Notes under the pieces: model-generated
What the model saw: only the letters and a program-made list of their open reading frames with translations
Database searches by the model: none
Told to the model about the DNA's origin: nothing
Translations under genes and position numbers: made by a program
In this document: positions 54,971 to 63,810 of the stretch, one piece after another
Numbering within the stretch: position 1 is the first letter of the stretch
Layout: each line of letters opens with the position of its first letter
Origin: JBBQVS01 sp963792705
GTDB taxonomy: Bacteria; Chloroflexota; Ktedonobacteria; Ktedonobacterales; Ktedonobacteraceae
Reading direction: 5' to 3'
NCBI GenBank assembly: GCA_963792705.1
Contig: CAWBXD010000015.1
Location: forward strand, 1-64,000
Length of the DNA stretch: 64,000 nucleotides

Positions 54971-56287
54971 ATGATGTTACGTGTCAAAGCCATTATCCCA
55001 GTAGTCCTGACTGTTCTGCTGAGCACGTTGATCGTTGCCTGTGGCGGTGGTGGTGGTAGTACACCTGCAACCAGTACATCGCCGACAACAATTACCTACT
55101 GGACCTGGAACCCCGATGCCACTACGGTCAAGACGCAAGTCGCTGCCTTTGAAAAGCAGTATCCCACTATTCATGTTGACTACAAGGTTCCTAGCTACAC
55201 CGATTACCTTGTCAACTTAAAGGCTGCTGCTAATGCTGGCTCACTGCCAACCGTCTTCGGTTTGCAGGTTGGAGGACTTCAGGCTCAGTACCTGCCAAAT
55301 CTTCAGCCATTGCAAAGCTTTGCTCAGTCCTCTCTGGGCGCAGGTTGGCAGGACAAATATGTGAAAACTGGTCTTCAGCAAGCACAAATTGTCAATCCAG
55401 CGAACGATAACAGCTTCTACACGTTGCCTGAGTCTATGGGTAGCGAGTCGCTGCTGGTCAACACTGCCATCTTCAAAAAATACAACTTGCCTGTCCCGCA
55501 GACCTTTACCGACTTGGAGCAGGATTCCAAGGTTCTCAATAGTCACGGAGTCGCCCCCATGCTGCTGGGTGGAGCCGATGGCTGGCAGAATGAAGACTTG
55601 TTCCTTGAAATTGCCGATCAGGTTGCACCAAATGCCTGGTATCAGGCACAGAAGGCTGGGAAAGGCTTCGACAACGCAGGTCTTGAGCAGGCAATGAGCG
55701 TCTGGAAGAGCTTGTTTACCGAGCATATTGTGCAGTCCGGCGCAATGGGCGAACATGCCTATCCCGATGCCGTTAATGCCTTTAACAAGGGTCAAGGAGC
55801 CACAATTCCTCTAGGTTCCTGGGTTATCTCCGGCACTTTGCCAGGCGCAGGCAATGTACCACTCTCTAAAGATTGGAGCATGATCCTCTTCCCCAAACTG
55901 AGTGCCAACGCTACACCATCACCCCTAGCAGGGGCCGATGTTTTGCTCGGCATGAGCAAGAGCGCGTCAGGTACACAGGCCGATGCGGGCTGGAAATTCA
56001 TTCAGTTCCTTACACAAGGTGAGGGGGAGAACATTTATGTCAACAACATGATTGATCTTCCAGCGCAGGTGGGCCTCAAGCCTACAACGCTTACACAAGC
56101 GTATCCCAGTGCCAATACGATGTATCAACAATCAGTTGCCTGGGCCAGTCAAGGTACGCTACGGTATGTGCTCTATCCCCAGCTCGATCAAGCTCTGATC
56201 ACCTCGCTGGCGACGGTCGCTACTGGTCAGGCAACACCAGCCGCCGCGTTAGGCAAACTCAATGGGGTAGTCAACCAGCAGCAATAG
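54971..56287 (+). CDS. Sugar ABC transporter, substrate-binding lipoprotein
   Basis: The product has 438 residues from ATG 54971 (AAAGG upstream; the open frame from 54878 is not coding). A lipoprotein signal peptide ends in LIVACGGGG (lipobox IVAC). The mature part is a family 1 extracellular solute-binding protein: TITYWTWNPDATTVKTQVAA, then FEKQYPTIHVDYKVPSYTDY and SGTQADAGWKFIQFLTQGEG. It would capture an oligosaccharide outside the membrane and pass it to the permeases coded next. Confidence 0.93.
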   Translation: MMLRVKAIIPVVLTVLLSTLIVACGGGGGSTPATSTSPTTITYWTWNPDATTVKTQVAAFEKQYPTIHVDYKVPSYTDYLVNLKAAANAGSLPTVFGLQVGGLQAQYLPNLQPLQSFAQSSLGAGWQDKYVKTGLQQAQIVNPANDNSFYTLPESMGSESLLVNTAIFKKYNLPVPQTFTDLEQDSKVLNSHGVAPMLLGGADGWQNEDLFLEIADQVAPNAWYQAQKAGKGFDNAGLEQAMSVWKSLFTEHIVQSGAMGEHAYPDAVNAFNKGQGATIPLGSWVISGTLPGAGNVPLSKDWSMILFPKLSANATPSPLAGADVLLGMSKSASGTQADAGWKFIQFLTQGEGENIYVNNMIDLPAQVGLKPTTLTQAYPSANTMYQQSVAWASQGTLRYVLYPQLDQALITSLATVATGQATPAAALGKLNGVVNQQQ

Positions 56288-56399
56288 CTCGCTTCTGACC
56301 CCTCTTTGCTGAAAAGCTGGGTTTGGTTTGTGTGGGAGAGATACCTGCATGAACCTGACCCACTTTCCAGCTTTATATGATGCGAAGGAGCTTCTATCT

Positions 56400-57335
56400 A
56401 TGAGTTTAGAGACTATTCCCCATACGGCTCTCAAAAGGCTACCGGGACAACCAACATCCCAGACGAACAGAAAAAGAGCAAGACGTAAGCAACACAGCAT
56501 TGCATACTTATTTGTCACACCTGCTACTTTGCTCTTCCTGGTCTTTATCGCGTATGGTATTGCATTCAACCTCTACAACAGTCTCCAAGGCCAGACATTT
56601 TACGGGACCAACGTCTATGTTGGCTTGCATCACTTCGCCTCTATGGTGCAGGACCCTATTTTCTGGCTAGCATTGCGTAATAATGGCATCTGGTTTGTCG
56701 TCTGTGTAGGAATCCAGACGCTGCTAGGCATCATTTTAGCACTCTTCCTCGATCTGAATATTCTGGGAACACGCTTTGTCAAAACCGTGATCTTTGCTCC
56801 TGTCGTACTCTCTCCCGTGGTGATTGGTCTGGTTTGGAGCCACATTTATGACCCCTATTTGGGACTGATCGCCAGCCTCTGGCATGGCTCACCCGATTGG
56901 CTCGGTTCGCCGCAATTGGCTTTGCTCAGTGTGGCACTGGTCAACATTTGGCAATGGACCGGATTTTCTATGTTGCTCTGCTTGGCAGCTCTTCAAGACA
57001 TTCCGCGCGATTTGCGCGAGGCGGCAGCCATTGACGGAGCAAGCTACTGGGCATCCGCTCGCTACATCCTGCTCCCACTGTTAACGCCAGCTACCACTAC
57101 GTTGCTAATTCTAGGTCTCATCGGCAGTTTGCAGACCTTCACGCTGGTTTTTGTCATGACTCGTGGCGGTCCAGGCAATGCATCGCATGTTCTCGGTACC
57201 TACATCTACCAGAAAACCTTTCTTGAAGGCAATTTTGGCTATGGGAGTGCCCTTTCTGTGGTATTGCTCCTGATTACCCTGGTATTAACAGTTCTACAAC
57301 TCGCCCTGTTTAATCGCCAACAAAGGGGGGCTTGA
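56400..57335 (+). CDS. Sugar ABC transporter permease (MalF type)
   Basis: The product has 311 residues with six membrane helices; ATG 56400 has AAGGAG nine bases upstream and is preferred over 56328/56349. The EAA loop REAAAIDGASYWASARYILL, which docks the ATPase, is near residue 215. It is the first of two permeases and lies 112 bases after the solute-binding gene and one base before the second permease. No ATPase gene is in the operon, so an MsmX-like shared ATPase elsewhere in the genome is needed. Confidence 0.93.
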   Translation: MSLETIPHTALKRLPGQPTSQTNRKRARRKQHSIAYLFVTPATLLFLVFIAYGIAFNLYNSLQGQTFYGTNVYVGLHHFASMVQDPIFWLALRNNGIWFVVCVGIQTLLGIILALFLDLNILGTRFVKTVIFAPVVLSPVVIGLVWSHIYDPYLGLIASLWHGSPDWLGSPQLALLSVALVNIWQWTGFSMLLCLAALQDIPRDLREAAAIDGASYWASARYILLPLLTPATTTLLILGLIGSLQTFTLVFVMTRGGPGNASHVLGTYIYQKTFLEGNFGYGSALSVVLLLITLVLTVLQLALFNRQQRGA

Positions 57336-57336
57336 A

Positions 57337-58140
57337 ATGCGCGTATCAAAAACGGTAATGATCCCTGTCTGTGTGTTGCTGGTCATTCTCGCCCTGTTGT
57401 GGCTTGTCCCAGGAGTCTACTCACTCTTTCTCGCGTTGACCAGCGACACGCTCTCTCATGAATTCACCTTGAGCAACTTTTGGACAGCACTCAGTACGCC
57501 GGAGCTGGGTCAATACTTCATCAATAGCGTGGTAATCGCCTTCTCCACCGTCCTTCTCGTGACGGTCTGCGCTTCCCTATGTGCCTATGCCATTAGCCGA
57601 CTCTCATTCTTCGGACGTACACTACTGTATGCCGGTCTCTTGCTCACGTTGATGATGCCTGCTACTGCTCTTGCCATCCCCTTTTTCATTATCAATAAGA
57701 CTCTGCATCTGTTCAACAACTATCTGGGTCTGATACTCCCCTATTCGGCTCTGGGTATTCCCTTTGCCCTGGTCATCCTGAAGAATTTCTTTGACACCTT
57801 TCCACGCGAACTGGAAGAAGCGGCCATTGTTGATGGTGCGGGTGTCTTCCGCATCTTCCTCTTCATCGTGCTACCAAACACTCTTAGTTCGTTGACTGTG
57901 GTGGTTATTTGGACCTTCCTCAACGCTTGGAATGAGTTTTTGTTGGCCCTGCTATTCATGACCAATGACAATATGAAGACGTTATCGCTGGCTCCTCTCG
58001 TCTTCGAGGGTCCGTATCAGTCCTCAGAGGGCGCATTGATGGCCGTTCTGGTCCTGATCAGTATACCCGCCATTGTACTCTACATAGCCTTACAACGGCA
58101 GCTAGAGCAGGGTGTGCAAAGCGGTGCTCTTAAAGGATAA
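57337..58140 (+). CDS. Sugar ABC transporter permease (MalG type)
   Basis: The product has 267 residues with six membrane helices. The EAA loop is ELEEAAIVDGAGVFRIFLFI near residue 160. It starts one base after the stop of the first permease, inside a typical coupled pair. AAGGGGGG upstream serves as binding site. With the two genes before it, it makes a carbohydrate uptake system of the CUT1 type (oligosaccharides), as the binding-protein type and permease pair indicate. Confidence 0.93.
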   Translation: MRVSKTVMIPVCVLLVILALLWLVPGVYSLFLALTSDTLSHEFTLSNFWTALSTPELGQYFINSVVIAFSTVLLVTVCASLCAYAISRLSFFGRTLLYAGLLLTLMMPATALAIPFFIINKTLHLFNNYLGLILPYSALGIPFALVILKNFFDTFPRELEEAAIVDGAGVFRIFLFIVLPNTLSSLTVVVIWTFLNAWNEFLLALLFMTNDNMKTLSLAPLVFEGPYQSSEGALMAVLVLISIPAIVLYIALQRQLEQGVQSGALKG

Positions 58141-58180
58141 ATGATGTAATTTGTCTTAAGAATAGAAGGGATTTGGTATC

Positions 58181-60139
58181 ATGCTGGACTTGAATAGTGA
58201 AACATTTCATGACAGGGTGTATGGATGCTGGATGGGTAAAAACTGTGGAGGAACACTTGGTGCTCCATTAGAAAAAGCGTTTGGAGAGCCAGAACCGTTT
58301 GACATATGGTGGTATCCAGAGTTGCAAGAGGGCGGAATACCCAACGATGACCTTGAGATGCAGCTTATTTGGTTGAAAGCTCTTGAGGAAGTAGGACCTT
58401 CATTACAGGCAAAGGACCTTGCACAATATTGGCTCGATCATATTGGATACAACTGGGACGAATACGGTTTAAGCAAGACAAACTTGCTGCTAGGACTGTT
58501 ACCTCCTGTCTCCGGTAACTACAACAACTGGTTTAAGGATAGTATGGGTTGTCCCATTCGTTCCGAGATTTGGGCCTGTATTGCCCCTGGCTTGCCAAAT
58601 ATCGCGGTGCGTTACGCGTTTGAAGATGCAATCTGCGATCACGCTGGCGGTGAAAGTGTCTTTGGTGAGTTATTCAATACAGCGATTGAGTCGGCGGCGT
58701 TTGTGCTTTCAGACCGCGAGAAACTTCTCGATATTGGTTTATCCTACGTGCCTCCGTGGAGTCAGACCGCGAAAGCTATCATGGCTGCTCGTGAGTCGTA
58801 TGCTGCGGGTGAAGACTGGAAAACCGCACGGAAGCGCGTGCTGCAAGCGACACCACACTATAACGCGCAATATTCTCCTATTAACATGGGTTTTCAAGTG
58901 ATTGGCTGGCTCTATGGGGAGGACTTCGGCGATGCCATCTGTAAAGCAGTCAACTGCGGGTATGACACGGATTGTACAGGTGCGACAGTTGGGAGTTATC
59001 TTGGAATCCTCGCAGGAGGGAAAAGTCTGCCTCACAAATGGACGGAGCCATTGGGCGAAGATATTTCAACAAATGAATCTTGGGGTGGTCTCTATCATGC
59101 TTCAGATGGTAGTAATCCAGTACCTGCAACGCTGGAAGAACTGACACAACGTGTCATCACGCAAGCAAAACGTGTCCTGACTGCGAAAGGTATCTTAAAC
59201 GGAGATGCAATTGTACACGTTGAGTCATCAGACCTCTACGCTAATAGCAGTATTCAAGCGTTATGGTCCGCCACAAGTACAAGACTGGACTATATGTATG
59301 CTACACTCAATGTAGGTATAGACTACATTGACTCGCCCACCGTTCTTCCTGGTGAGCAAAAATCATTGCATGTATATCTTACAAACCCCCATCCAGAGAT
59401 GTTTCATACCCATTGTGAAATCCTTTCTCCTGATGGATGGCCTGCAACACAAGCCCAATTCATAGATGTTCCTGCCCATGATGCTGTAGAAATGCAATGG
59501 AACATCTCTGTTCCTTCTCCTACGCATGTAGAAAATACGAATACGCTCCTGCTTTTAGTCAAGATAGAAGGGCGTCCTGCTCAACCAGCAACACCACTTG
59601 TGCTACTTGGAGCTTCATGTTATTTGCACTCAGAAGTGTATCGTGCTGATGGTCATACCGACTCAGACCTTTTTGAACGTGACTTTGGACCAGAACAGCT
59701 TACACACGAGGAAGCAATCTTCATGCAACAAGGGCGACAAGGCAACTGGATCACCTTTTATGCGCGTGAGAATGCCTTACCACTGCGAGATATCTTTCAG
59801 GAAAGCGGTGTCATGTACGTGCGAACCTATTTGTGGAATCCAGAAGAGGAAAAAGAGGTCTGGATGGGTGCTGCTTCTAACTGTCCAACGAAGATGTGGG
59901 TCAACAACCAACAAGCCGTGGCATTTTTGCACTATCCTTTAGTAAGACCAAGTTACGCTGGGAACAAAGAGTCTTACGCAACAGTAAAACTTCGTGAGGG
60001 TTGGAACGAGGTCCTTCTCAAGTTTGTACGTTCCGAAGATGCGCCACCTTTTGCATGTCACTTTGTCTATAGTGGTGCTAACGAGCTTCACGAGGGCTTG
60101 CCTCTACTTGGCAGAACACGAACTCCGTGGGATGTGTAG
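58181..60139 (+). CDS. ADP-ribosylglycohydrolase-fold protein with long C-terminal beta-rich half
   Basis: The product has 652 residues. Residues 8-330 show the ADP-ribosylglycohydrolase (DraG) pattern: DRVYGCWMGKNCGGTLGAPL, the metal motif PNDDLEMQL (54-62) and GYDTDCTGATVGSYLGILAG (about 260-279) with the second metal pair. The other 320 residues look like two beta-sandwiches: one with VLPGEQKSLHVYLTNPHPEM and WNISVPSP (NEW3/alpha-galactosidase-like) and one with WITFYARE, VMYVRTYLWNPEEEK and VKLREGWNEVLLKF (PA14/carbohydrate-module-like). It lies last in the sugar-uptake operon, 40 bases after the second permease. A role in splitting a glycosidic bond in the imported sugar is inferred; ADP-ribose removal is less likely in this context. 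Confidence 0.85.
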   Translation: MLDLNSETFHDRVYGCWMGKNCGGTLGAPLEKAFGEPEPFDIWWYPELQEGGIPNDDLEMQLIWLKALEEVGPSLQAKDLAQYWLDHIGYNWDEYGLSKTNLLLGLLPPVSGNYNNWFKDSMGCPIRSEIWACIAPGLPNIAVRYAFEDAICDHAGGESVFGELFNTAIESAAFVLSDREKLLDIGLSYVPPWSQTAKAIMAARESYAAGEDWKTARKRVLQATPHYNAQYSPINMGFQVIGWLYGEDFGDAICKAVNCGYDTDCTGATVGSYLGILAGGKSLPHKWTEPLGEDISTNESWGGLYHASDGSNPVPATLEELTQRVITQAKRVLTAKGILNGDAIVHVESSDLYANSSIQALWSATSTRLDYMYATLNVGIDYIDSPTVLPGEQKSLHVYLTNPHPEMFHTHCEILSPDGWPATQAQFIDVPAHDAVEMQWNISVPSPTHVENTNTLLLLVKIEGRPAQPATPLVLLGASCYLHSEVYRADGHTDSDLFERDFGPEQLTHEEAIFMQQGRQGNWITFYARENALPLRDIFQESGVMYVRTYLWNPEEEKEVWMGAASNCPTKMWVNNQQAVAFLHYPLVRPSYAGNKESYATVKLREGWNEVLLKFVRSEDAPPFACHFVYSGANELHEGLPLLGRTRTPWDV

Positions 60140-60205
60140 TCGCCATGCGACGAGAGCAACTTCGGACTAGATGTAGTTCATTGTACAAGAAGTCCTGATG
60201 ATACG

Positions 60206-60279
60206 AATATTTCGACGTGAGCTATTTCTTAAAGCTTTAATGCAACAAAGGAAAAGGAAATAGCTCACGTCGAAATATT
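60206..60279 (+). terminator. Hairpin after the rightward sugar operon
   Basis: Perfect 23-base arms (60206-60228 and 60257-60279) enclose 28 bases, starting 66 bases past the stop codon. It is the likely end of the ABC transporter operon. The arms are A+T-rich at the ends, and no T run follows. Confidence 0.55.
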
Positions 60280-60352
60280 TAGAGAGTTATGAATGTGAGT
60301 AACACATCAAACTCTCTTCGTTTCGACCTGGCAGGGAAAAGAGACGAAAGGA

Positions 60353-60730
60353 CTAGGAAGAAACGTTCTGAATGTCGAAGCGGACGACCTTGCCTTCTTG
60401 AAAGTGGAAGACATGTCCAACTAATTTGTCTTGTAGCCCGTGCGTTTGACCCTGAAGCGGCTTCCCTTCAAGATCACGTACTGATTGTTGTACCTCCACG
60501 ATGATGAAGTCATCTGTCTCCTTCTTGAACTGTTTAGGCTCGACAAGCGGACTTACTATGCTCCATTGGCGTGTCCAGTAATCTCGGACAGCATCATGTC
60601 CATGAACATACCCTCCATCCATCCCATTTGCCCACGTTACATCCTCTGCAAACTGTGCAAGAACACCATCAATGTCTCGCGCATTGAAGCGATCATACAT
60701 TCGCCTGAGGACCTCAATATTGGTATCCAT
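60353..60730 (-). CDS. SnoaL-like/NTF2-fold protein
   Basis: The product has 125 residues from ATG 60730, with AAGGAAA upstream. The start NIEVLRRMYDRFNARDIDGV with LAQFAEDVTW and the later GHDAVRDYWTRQW and HVFHFQEGKVVRFDIQ are the usual pattern of NTF2-like/SnoaL-like proteins of the ketosteroid isomerase superfamily. The pocket may hold a small molecule or no ligand; function is not predictable. It stands alone and is divergent from the MarR gene. Confidence 0.85.
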   Translation of the reverse strand: MDTNIEVLRRMYDRFNARDIDGVLAQFAEDVTWANGMDGGYVHGHDAVRDYWTRQWSIVSPLVEPKQFKKETDDFIIVEVQQSVRDLEGKPLQGQTHGLQDKLVGHVFHFQEGKVVRFDIQNVSS

Positions 60731-60851
60731 GTATTTTTCCTTGTACAAAATATATGCCACCTTATTCAAGTAAAGTCTGGACTGCAGCACCAATTGCTCG
60801 CGTATCCCTCTTATTCAAGCATAAATGCTGAAAGCAAGAATGTAAAGATAG

Positions 60852-60878
60852 AAGCTATGCTGTAAGCATAGCTTTTTT
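60852..60878 (+). terminator. Rho-independent-terminator-like hairpin
   Basis: AAGCTATGCT (60852-60861), three bases, AGCATAGCTT (60865-60874) and then TTTT form a textbook terminator facing right, but no rightward gene precedes it. It may end read-through. The rest of 60731-61352 has no recognisable gene. Confidence 0.55.
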
Positions 60879-61238
60879 GACAATCACACAAATGTGTGTA
60901 GCGCGACGTCCATATGCCAATCTTCTATACATAAAAGGAAGGGGAGTCAATCCTTTCACGACAATTTGTCACTAAAAGAACGCTCTACCTCGTGGTGTTT
61001 GGATACTTTTTTACGTAAATCAGGTAGTACTCTCCATTCAGGAGAGAAATCACCTAGGTATTTCCCTAGCGGTGCTCTAAAGCGTGTTCCGTTATAACAT
61101 GGAACTATTGATATGAATATGGCTCAGGGCCTTTAATGGAATCGCTTTCCTATATTTCACTCCAAATTTATTCAATATTTGTGTAAATGATGATAATTCA
61201 ACTCTCTTCCACTTTTTGAAACTTCTTTGTCATTCCTC

Positions 61239-61267
61239 TTGACACACAACAAATATCATGTTAATAT
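61239..61267 (+). promoter_or_regulatory. Promoter of the MarR gene
   Basis: TTGACA at 61239-61244 and TAATAT at 61262-61267 are 17 bases apart. The -10 box lies inside an A+T-rich partial palindrome bounded by TATCAT and ATGATA, a likely binding site for the MarR protein itself. Confidence 0.6.
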
Positions 61268-61352
61268 AATATTGAAATGATAGTAAAGGATTGTGAGCGA
61301 AGAGTGCAACGTAATGCCTCTGCCAACAGATGAAAAGAGAAAAGGAGTGCCA

Positions 61353-61808
61353 ATGGAACACGATCTTGCTTCATCACAGGCGCGAACGGTCCTCGACTTC
61401 ATGCTCTTCTTAAATGAGACCTTGAGCCGCACATCACAACTTTTCGAGAATGAGACTCTGTGTTCTCCTGAAGAGGCGAACATCATCTCTCTCCTCTCAC
61501 GCCGTGGACCCCTTAGGGTGAAGGAAATCGCTCAGGCTATGCCTGGACTCGACCCAAGTAAACTCACGCGCATACTTGACAGCTTGGAAAAACAGGGCTA
61601 TGCGACGCGCACCCTCAATCGTGGAGACCGTCGTAGCTTTCTTGTGACTCCAACAGAGCAGGGGATGCAGCTTCTTGAAACATTTCTACATCAACTTGAG
61701 GAGTTAACACAAGCCATACTCGCCACGTTAACCCCGACCGAACGATTGATACTCGTTGAATTGTTTACAAAGATTCAAACCAACTGGATCAGAACGCCGG
61801 ATTCGTAA
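61353..61808 (+). CDS. MarR-family transcriptional regulator
   Basis: The product has 151 residues from ATG 61353, with AAAAGGAG five bases upstream; the in-frame ATG at 61314 is less favoured. The winged helix-turn-helix is GPLRVKEIAQAMPGLDPSKL, TRILDSLEKQGYATRTLNRG, then DRRSFLVTPTEQG, with the DRR wing typical of MarR. It is followed 118 bases later by an NmrA-like reductase and an SDR, and a strong palindrome in between is its likely operator. MarR repressors usually release DNA on binding phenolic or oxidising compounds, so the two reductases may detoxify such compounds. Confidence 0.9.
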   Translation: MEHDLASSQARTVLDFMLFLNETLSRTSQLFENETLCSPEEANIISLLSRRGPLRVKEIAQAMPGLDPSKLTRILDSLEKQGYATRTLNRGDRRSFLVTPTEQGMQLLETFLHQLEELTQAILATLTPTERLILVELFTKIQTNWIRTPDS

Positions 61809-61873
61809 CACCCTCTCAAGAGAATGACCTCTGTTCATCATATGTGTCTCTCTCTTTTGTTCAAATTTTATAT

Positions 61874-61912
61874 CATTTTGATAATATATTTTATTGGTAT
61901 ATTATCAAAATG
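61874..61912. promoter_or_regulatory. Palindrome before the reductase genes, candidate MarR operator
   Basis: CATTTTGATAATATA at 61874-61888 and its exact complement at 61898-61912 form 15-base arms around nine bases. The site is 14 bases before the start codon of the NmrA-like gene and overlaps its ribosome binding region. Its A+T-rich inverted repeat form fits MarR binding sites. It could also be a stem in the message. Confidence 0.65.
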
Positions 61913-61926
61913 GAAGGAGTATACTA

Positions 61927-62544
61927 ATGAACCTTGGCATCTTTGGTGGGACTGGTGGGACTGGTCGTTCTCTCGTCGAGCAAGCACTCGTAGGCGGTCA
62001 CATTGTCACAGTGCTCATACGCAATCCGGCAACATTTACTGTGCAGCATGAACATCTTACGGTTCTTCAAGGGGATGTACTCGACCTTGCCAGTGTTGAG
62101 GCTGCTGTGGTTGGGCAAGACGCAATTTTGAGCGCATTAGGAACGAATCAGAAAGGTCCCATATCGCTGTGTACGGATGGCATTCAACATATTCTGGCAG
62201 CAATGACACGGTATTCCGTGCGTCGTCTGCTTGCTGTCAGTGCGTATGGTGTTGCGGAAAGTCACCACCGCGATCTCTACAATCTTCTGCTCTGGACCTC
62301 ACTCAAAGAAAAAATGGTGGACAAAGAGCGAATGGAGAAGTTAATCACACAGAGTGATATAGATTGGACGCTCGTCCGGCCATCATTTCTAACACATGGA
62401 TCACGAACTGGGCAGTATCGTAGTGGTTCTGATCTTCGTATGCACGTTACGTCACACATTCCGCGGGCAGATGTTGCTGATTTTATGCTCCACCACCTGA
62501 CCGATACAACCTCAGTACACAAGGCTCTCGCGCTGACCACGTGA
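61927..62544 (+). CDS. NmrA-like/atypical SDR NAD(P)-binding oxidoreductase
   Basis: The product has 205 residues from ATG 61927, with AAGGAG seven bases upstream. It begins MNLGIFGGTGGTGRSLVEQA, the GxxGxxG turn of NAD(P)H-binding SDR_a5/NmrA-like proteins, followed by VLQGDVLDLASVEAAVVGQD and, near residue 140, WTLVRPSFLTHG. The family contains biliverdin-reductase-B-like and azoreductase-like enzymes; the substrate is unknown. It resembles the protein at 1876-2499 in fold, length and in being paired with a regulator. The next SDR gene starts 20 bases after its stop, probably in the same transcript. Confidence 0.88.
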   Translation: MNLGIFGGTGGTGRSLVEQALVGGHIVTVLIRNPATFTVQHEHLTVLQGDVLDLASVEAAVVGQDAILSALGTNQKGPISLCTDGIQHILAAMTRYSVRRLLAVSAYGVAESHHRDLYNLLLWTSLKEKMVDKERMEKLITQSDIDWTLVRPSFLTHGSRTGQYRSGSDLRMHVTSHIPRADVADFMLHHLTDTTSVHKALALTT

Positions 62545-62564
62545 GTCAAAGAAAGGAAAAGACA

Positions 62565-63434
62565 ATGATGCACAATAAAATTGCACTCGTGACAGGTGCG
62601 AATGCTGGAATGGGAAAAGCTATCGTCACCGAACTTGCTCGACAGGGGGCAACCGTTGTGATGGTCTCCCGTGACCGTCGTAGAGGTGAGGAAGCTATGC
62701 GCGAAATTGTGTCCGCAACAGGCAGTACCTCACTCGATCTGCTAGTAGCGGACCTCTCCTCTCAACAGGCCGTTCGCCGACTCGCAGACGAGTTTCAGCA
62801 GCACTATTCCCACTTGCACGTCTTAGTGAACAATGCAGGTGCTCATACAAGCGAAAAGCAAAGACAGATGAGCGTTGATGGGATAGAGATGACTTTGGCA
62901 ATCAATCATCTCTCGGCCTTTCTCCTCACGAATTTACTCGTGGAGACGATGTGTACGAGTGCCCCAGCAAGGATTGTCAATGTGGCATCCAATTCTATGA
63001 CGAGCACAATCAACCTGGATGATCTGCAGAGCGAGCACACGTTTGAGCCTTGGGAGGCATATGGTCAAGCAAAGCTTGCCATGATAATGTGTGGGTACGT
63101 CCTGGCGCGCAGACTCACAGGAACAGGCATCACGGTTAATGCCCTGCATCCAGGCATTACGGCAACGAACATTATTGCCAACGTCGCGCCACCAATTGCA
63201 CGTCCCTTTGTTGGTCTTATTAAACGCTTCCTCCAGACGCCGGAGCAGGGAGCACAGACAGCACTTTACCTGGCAACGTCACCGGAGGTGGAAGGCGTCA
63301 CAGGAAAGTACTTTATCAAGGGAAAGCAGAAGGCATCAGTCCCCATTTCCTATAATGAGGCGTTGCAAGAGCGAGTCTGGGACATGAGTGCGAAATTGGT
63401 TGGTCTAGAGTATGCAGTGGGACAACGCTCTTGA
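62565..63434 (+). CDS. Short-chain dehydrogenase/reductase (retinol-dehydrogenase-like)
   Basis: The product has 289 residues from ATG 62565, with AAAGGAAAAG upstream. Features: TGANAGMGKAIVTEL (cofactor turn, about 10-24), NNAGAH near 90, a catalytic serine in VASNSM near 140, YGQAK (Tyr-xxx-Lys) near 166 and HPGITATN near 195. The layout matches retinol dehydrogenase/WW-oxidoreductase-like SDRs; bacterial substrates are mostly unknown. It follows the NmrA-like gene under probable MarR control and is ended by a hairpin at 63447. Confidence 0.9.
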   Translation: MMHNKIALVTGANAGMGKAIVTELARQGATVVMVSRDRRRGEEAMREIVSATGSTSLDLLVADLSSQQAVRRLADEFQQHYSHLHVLVNNAGAHTSEKQRQMSVDGIEMTLAINHLSAFLLTNLLVETMCTSAPARIVNVASNSMTSTINLDDLQSEHTFEPWEAYGQAKLAMIMCGYVLARRLTGTGITVNALHPGITATNIIANVAPPIARPFVGLIKRFLQTPEQGAQTALYLATSPEVEGVTGKYFIKGKQKASVPISYNEALQERVWDMSAKLVGLEYAVGQRS

Positions 63435-63446
63435 ATATGGCTCGGT

Positions 63447-63487
63447 GCTTTTGAGGGAGAGGAGCGACACCGCTCTCCCTCAAAAGC
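63447..63487 (+). terminator. Hairpin after the SDR gene
   Basis: GCTTTTGAGGGAGAG at 63447-63461 pairs exactly with 63473-63487 around 11 bases, 13 bases after the SDR stop codon. It is a likely terminator for the MarR-controlled genes and may also serve the opposite strand. Confidence 0.65.
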
Positions 63488-63499
63488 ATGCGACAAGGA

Positions 63500-63810
63500 G
63501 GACCTTTTTCAGTGCTCTTCATTCGAGAGCACGTGGCCTCGTGTTCACCTCGCGCTTGCTCTTTCGCCTCGTCCCTCCGTAGGCGCGGAAGAGCGATCCA
63601 GAGACAGACAATGGCGAGGACAATCATGAACGAAGCTGAGGCATACGCTTGAAAATGCCCCCATGCGGTGTACACAAAACCGCCGACGAGTGGTCCAACA
63701 ATCCAGCCAAGCGATTGTAACGATTGCATCGCTCCACTTATACGACCTTGCTCGCTCCGTCCCACCATTCCAGAGATGAGACCTCGCAGAGCGTTTTCGA
63801 CAAGGCTCCC
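63500..63810 (-). pseudogene. MFS transporter, C-terminal fragment
   Basis: The leftward frame reads GLISGMVGRSEQGRISGAMQ and SLQSLGWIVGPLVGGFVYTA, then a last hydrophobic helix (YASASFMIVLAIVCLWIALP) and a charged tail, which is the end (last two or three membrane helices) of a major facilitator transporter of the TetA/multidrug kind. The frame upstream of about 63810 loses resemblance, so at least the first 300 residues are missing in the window. The stop of this frame is not met until 63316, inside the SDR gene, so the true end is also damaged. 63811-64000 shows no recognisable gene. Confidence 0.65.
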
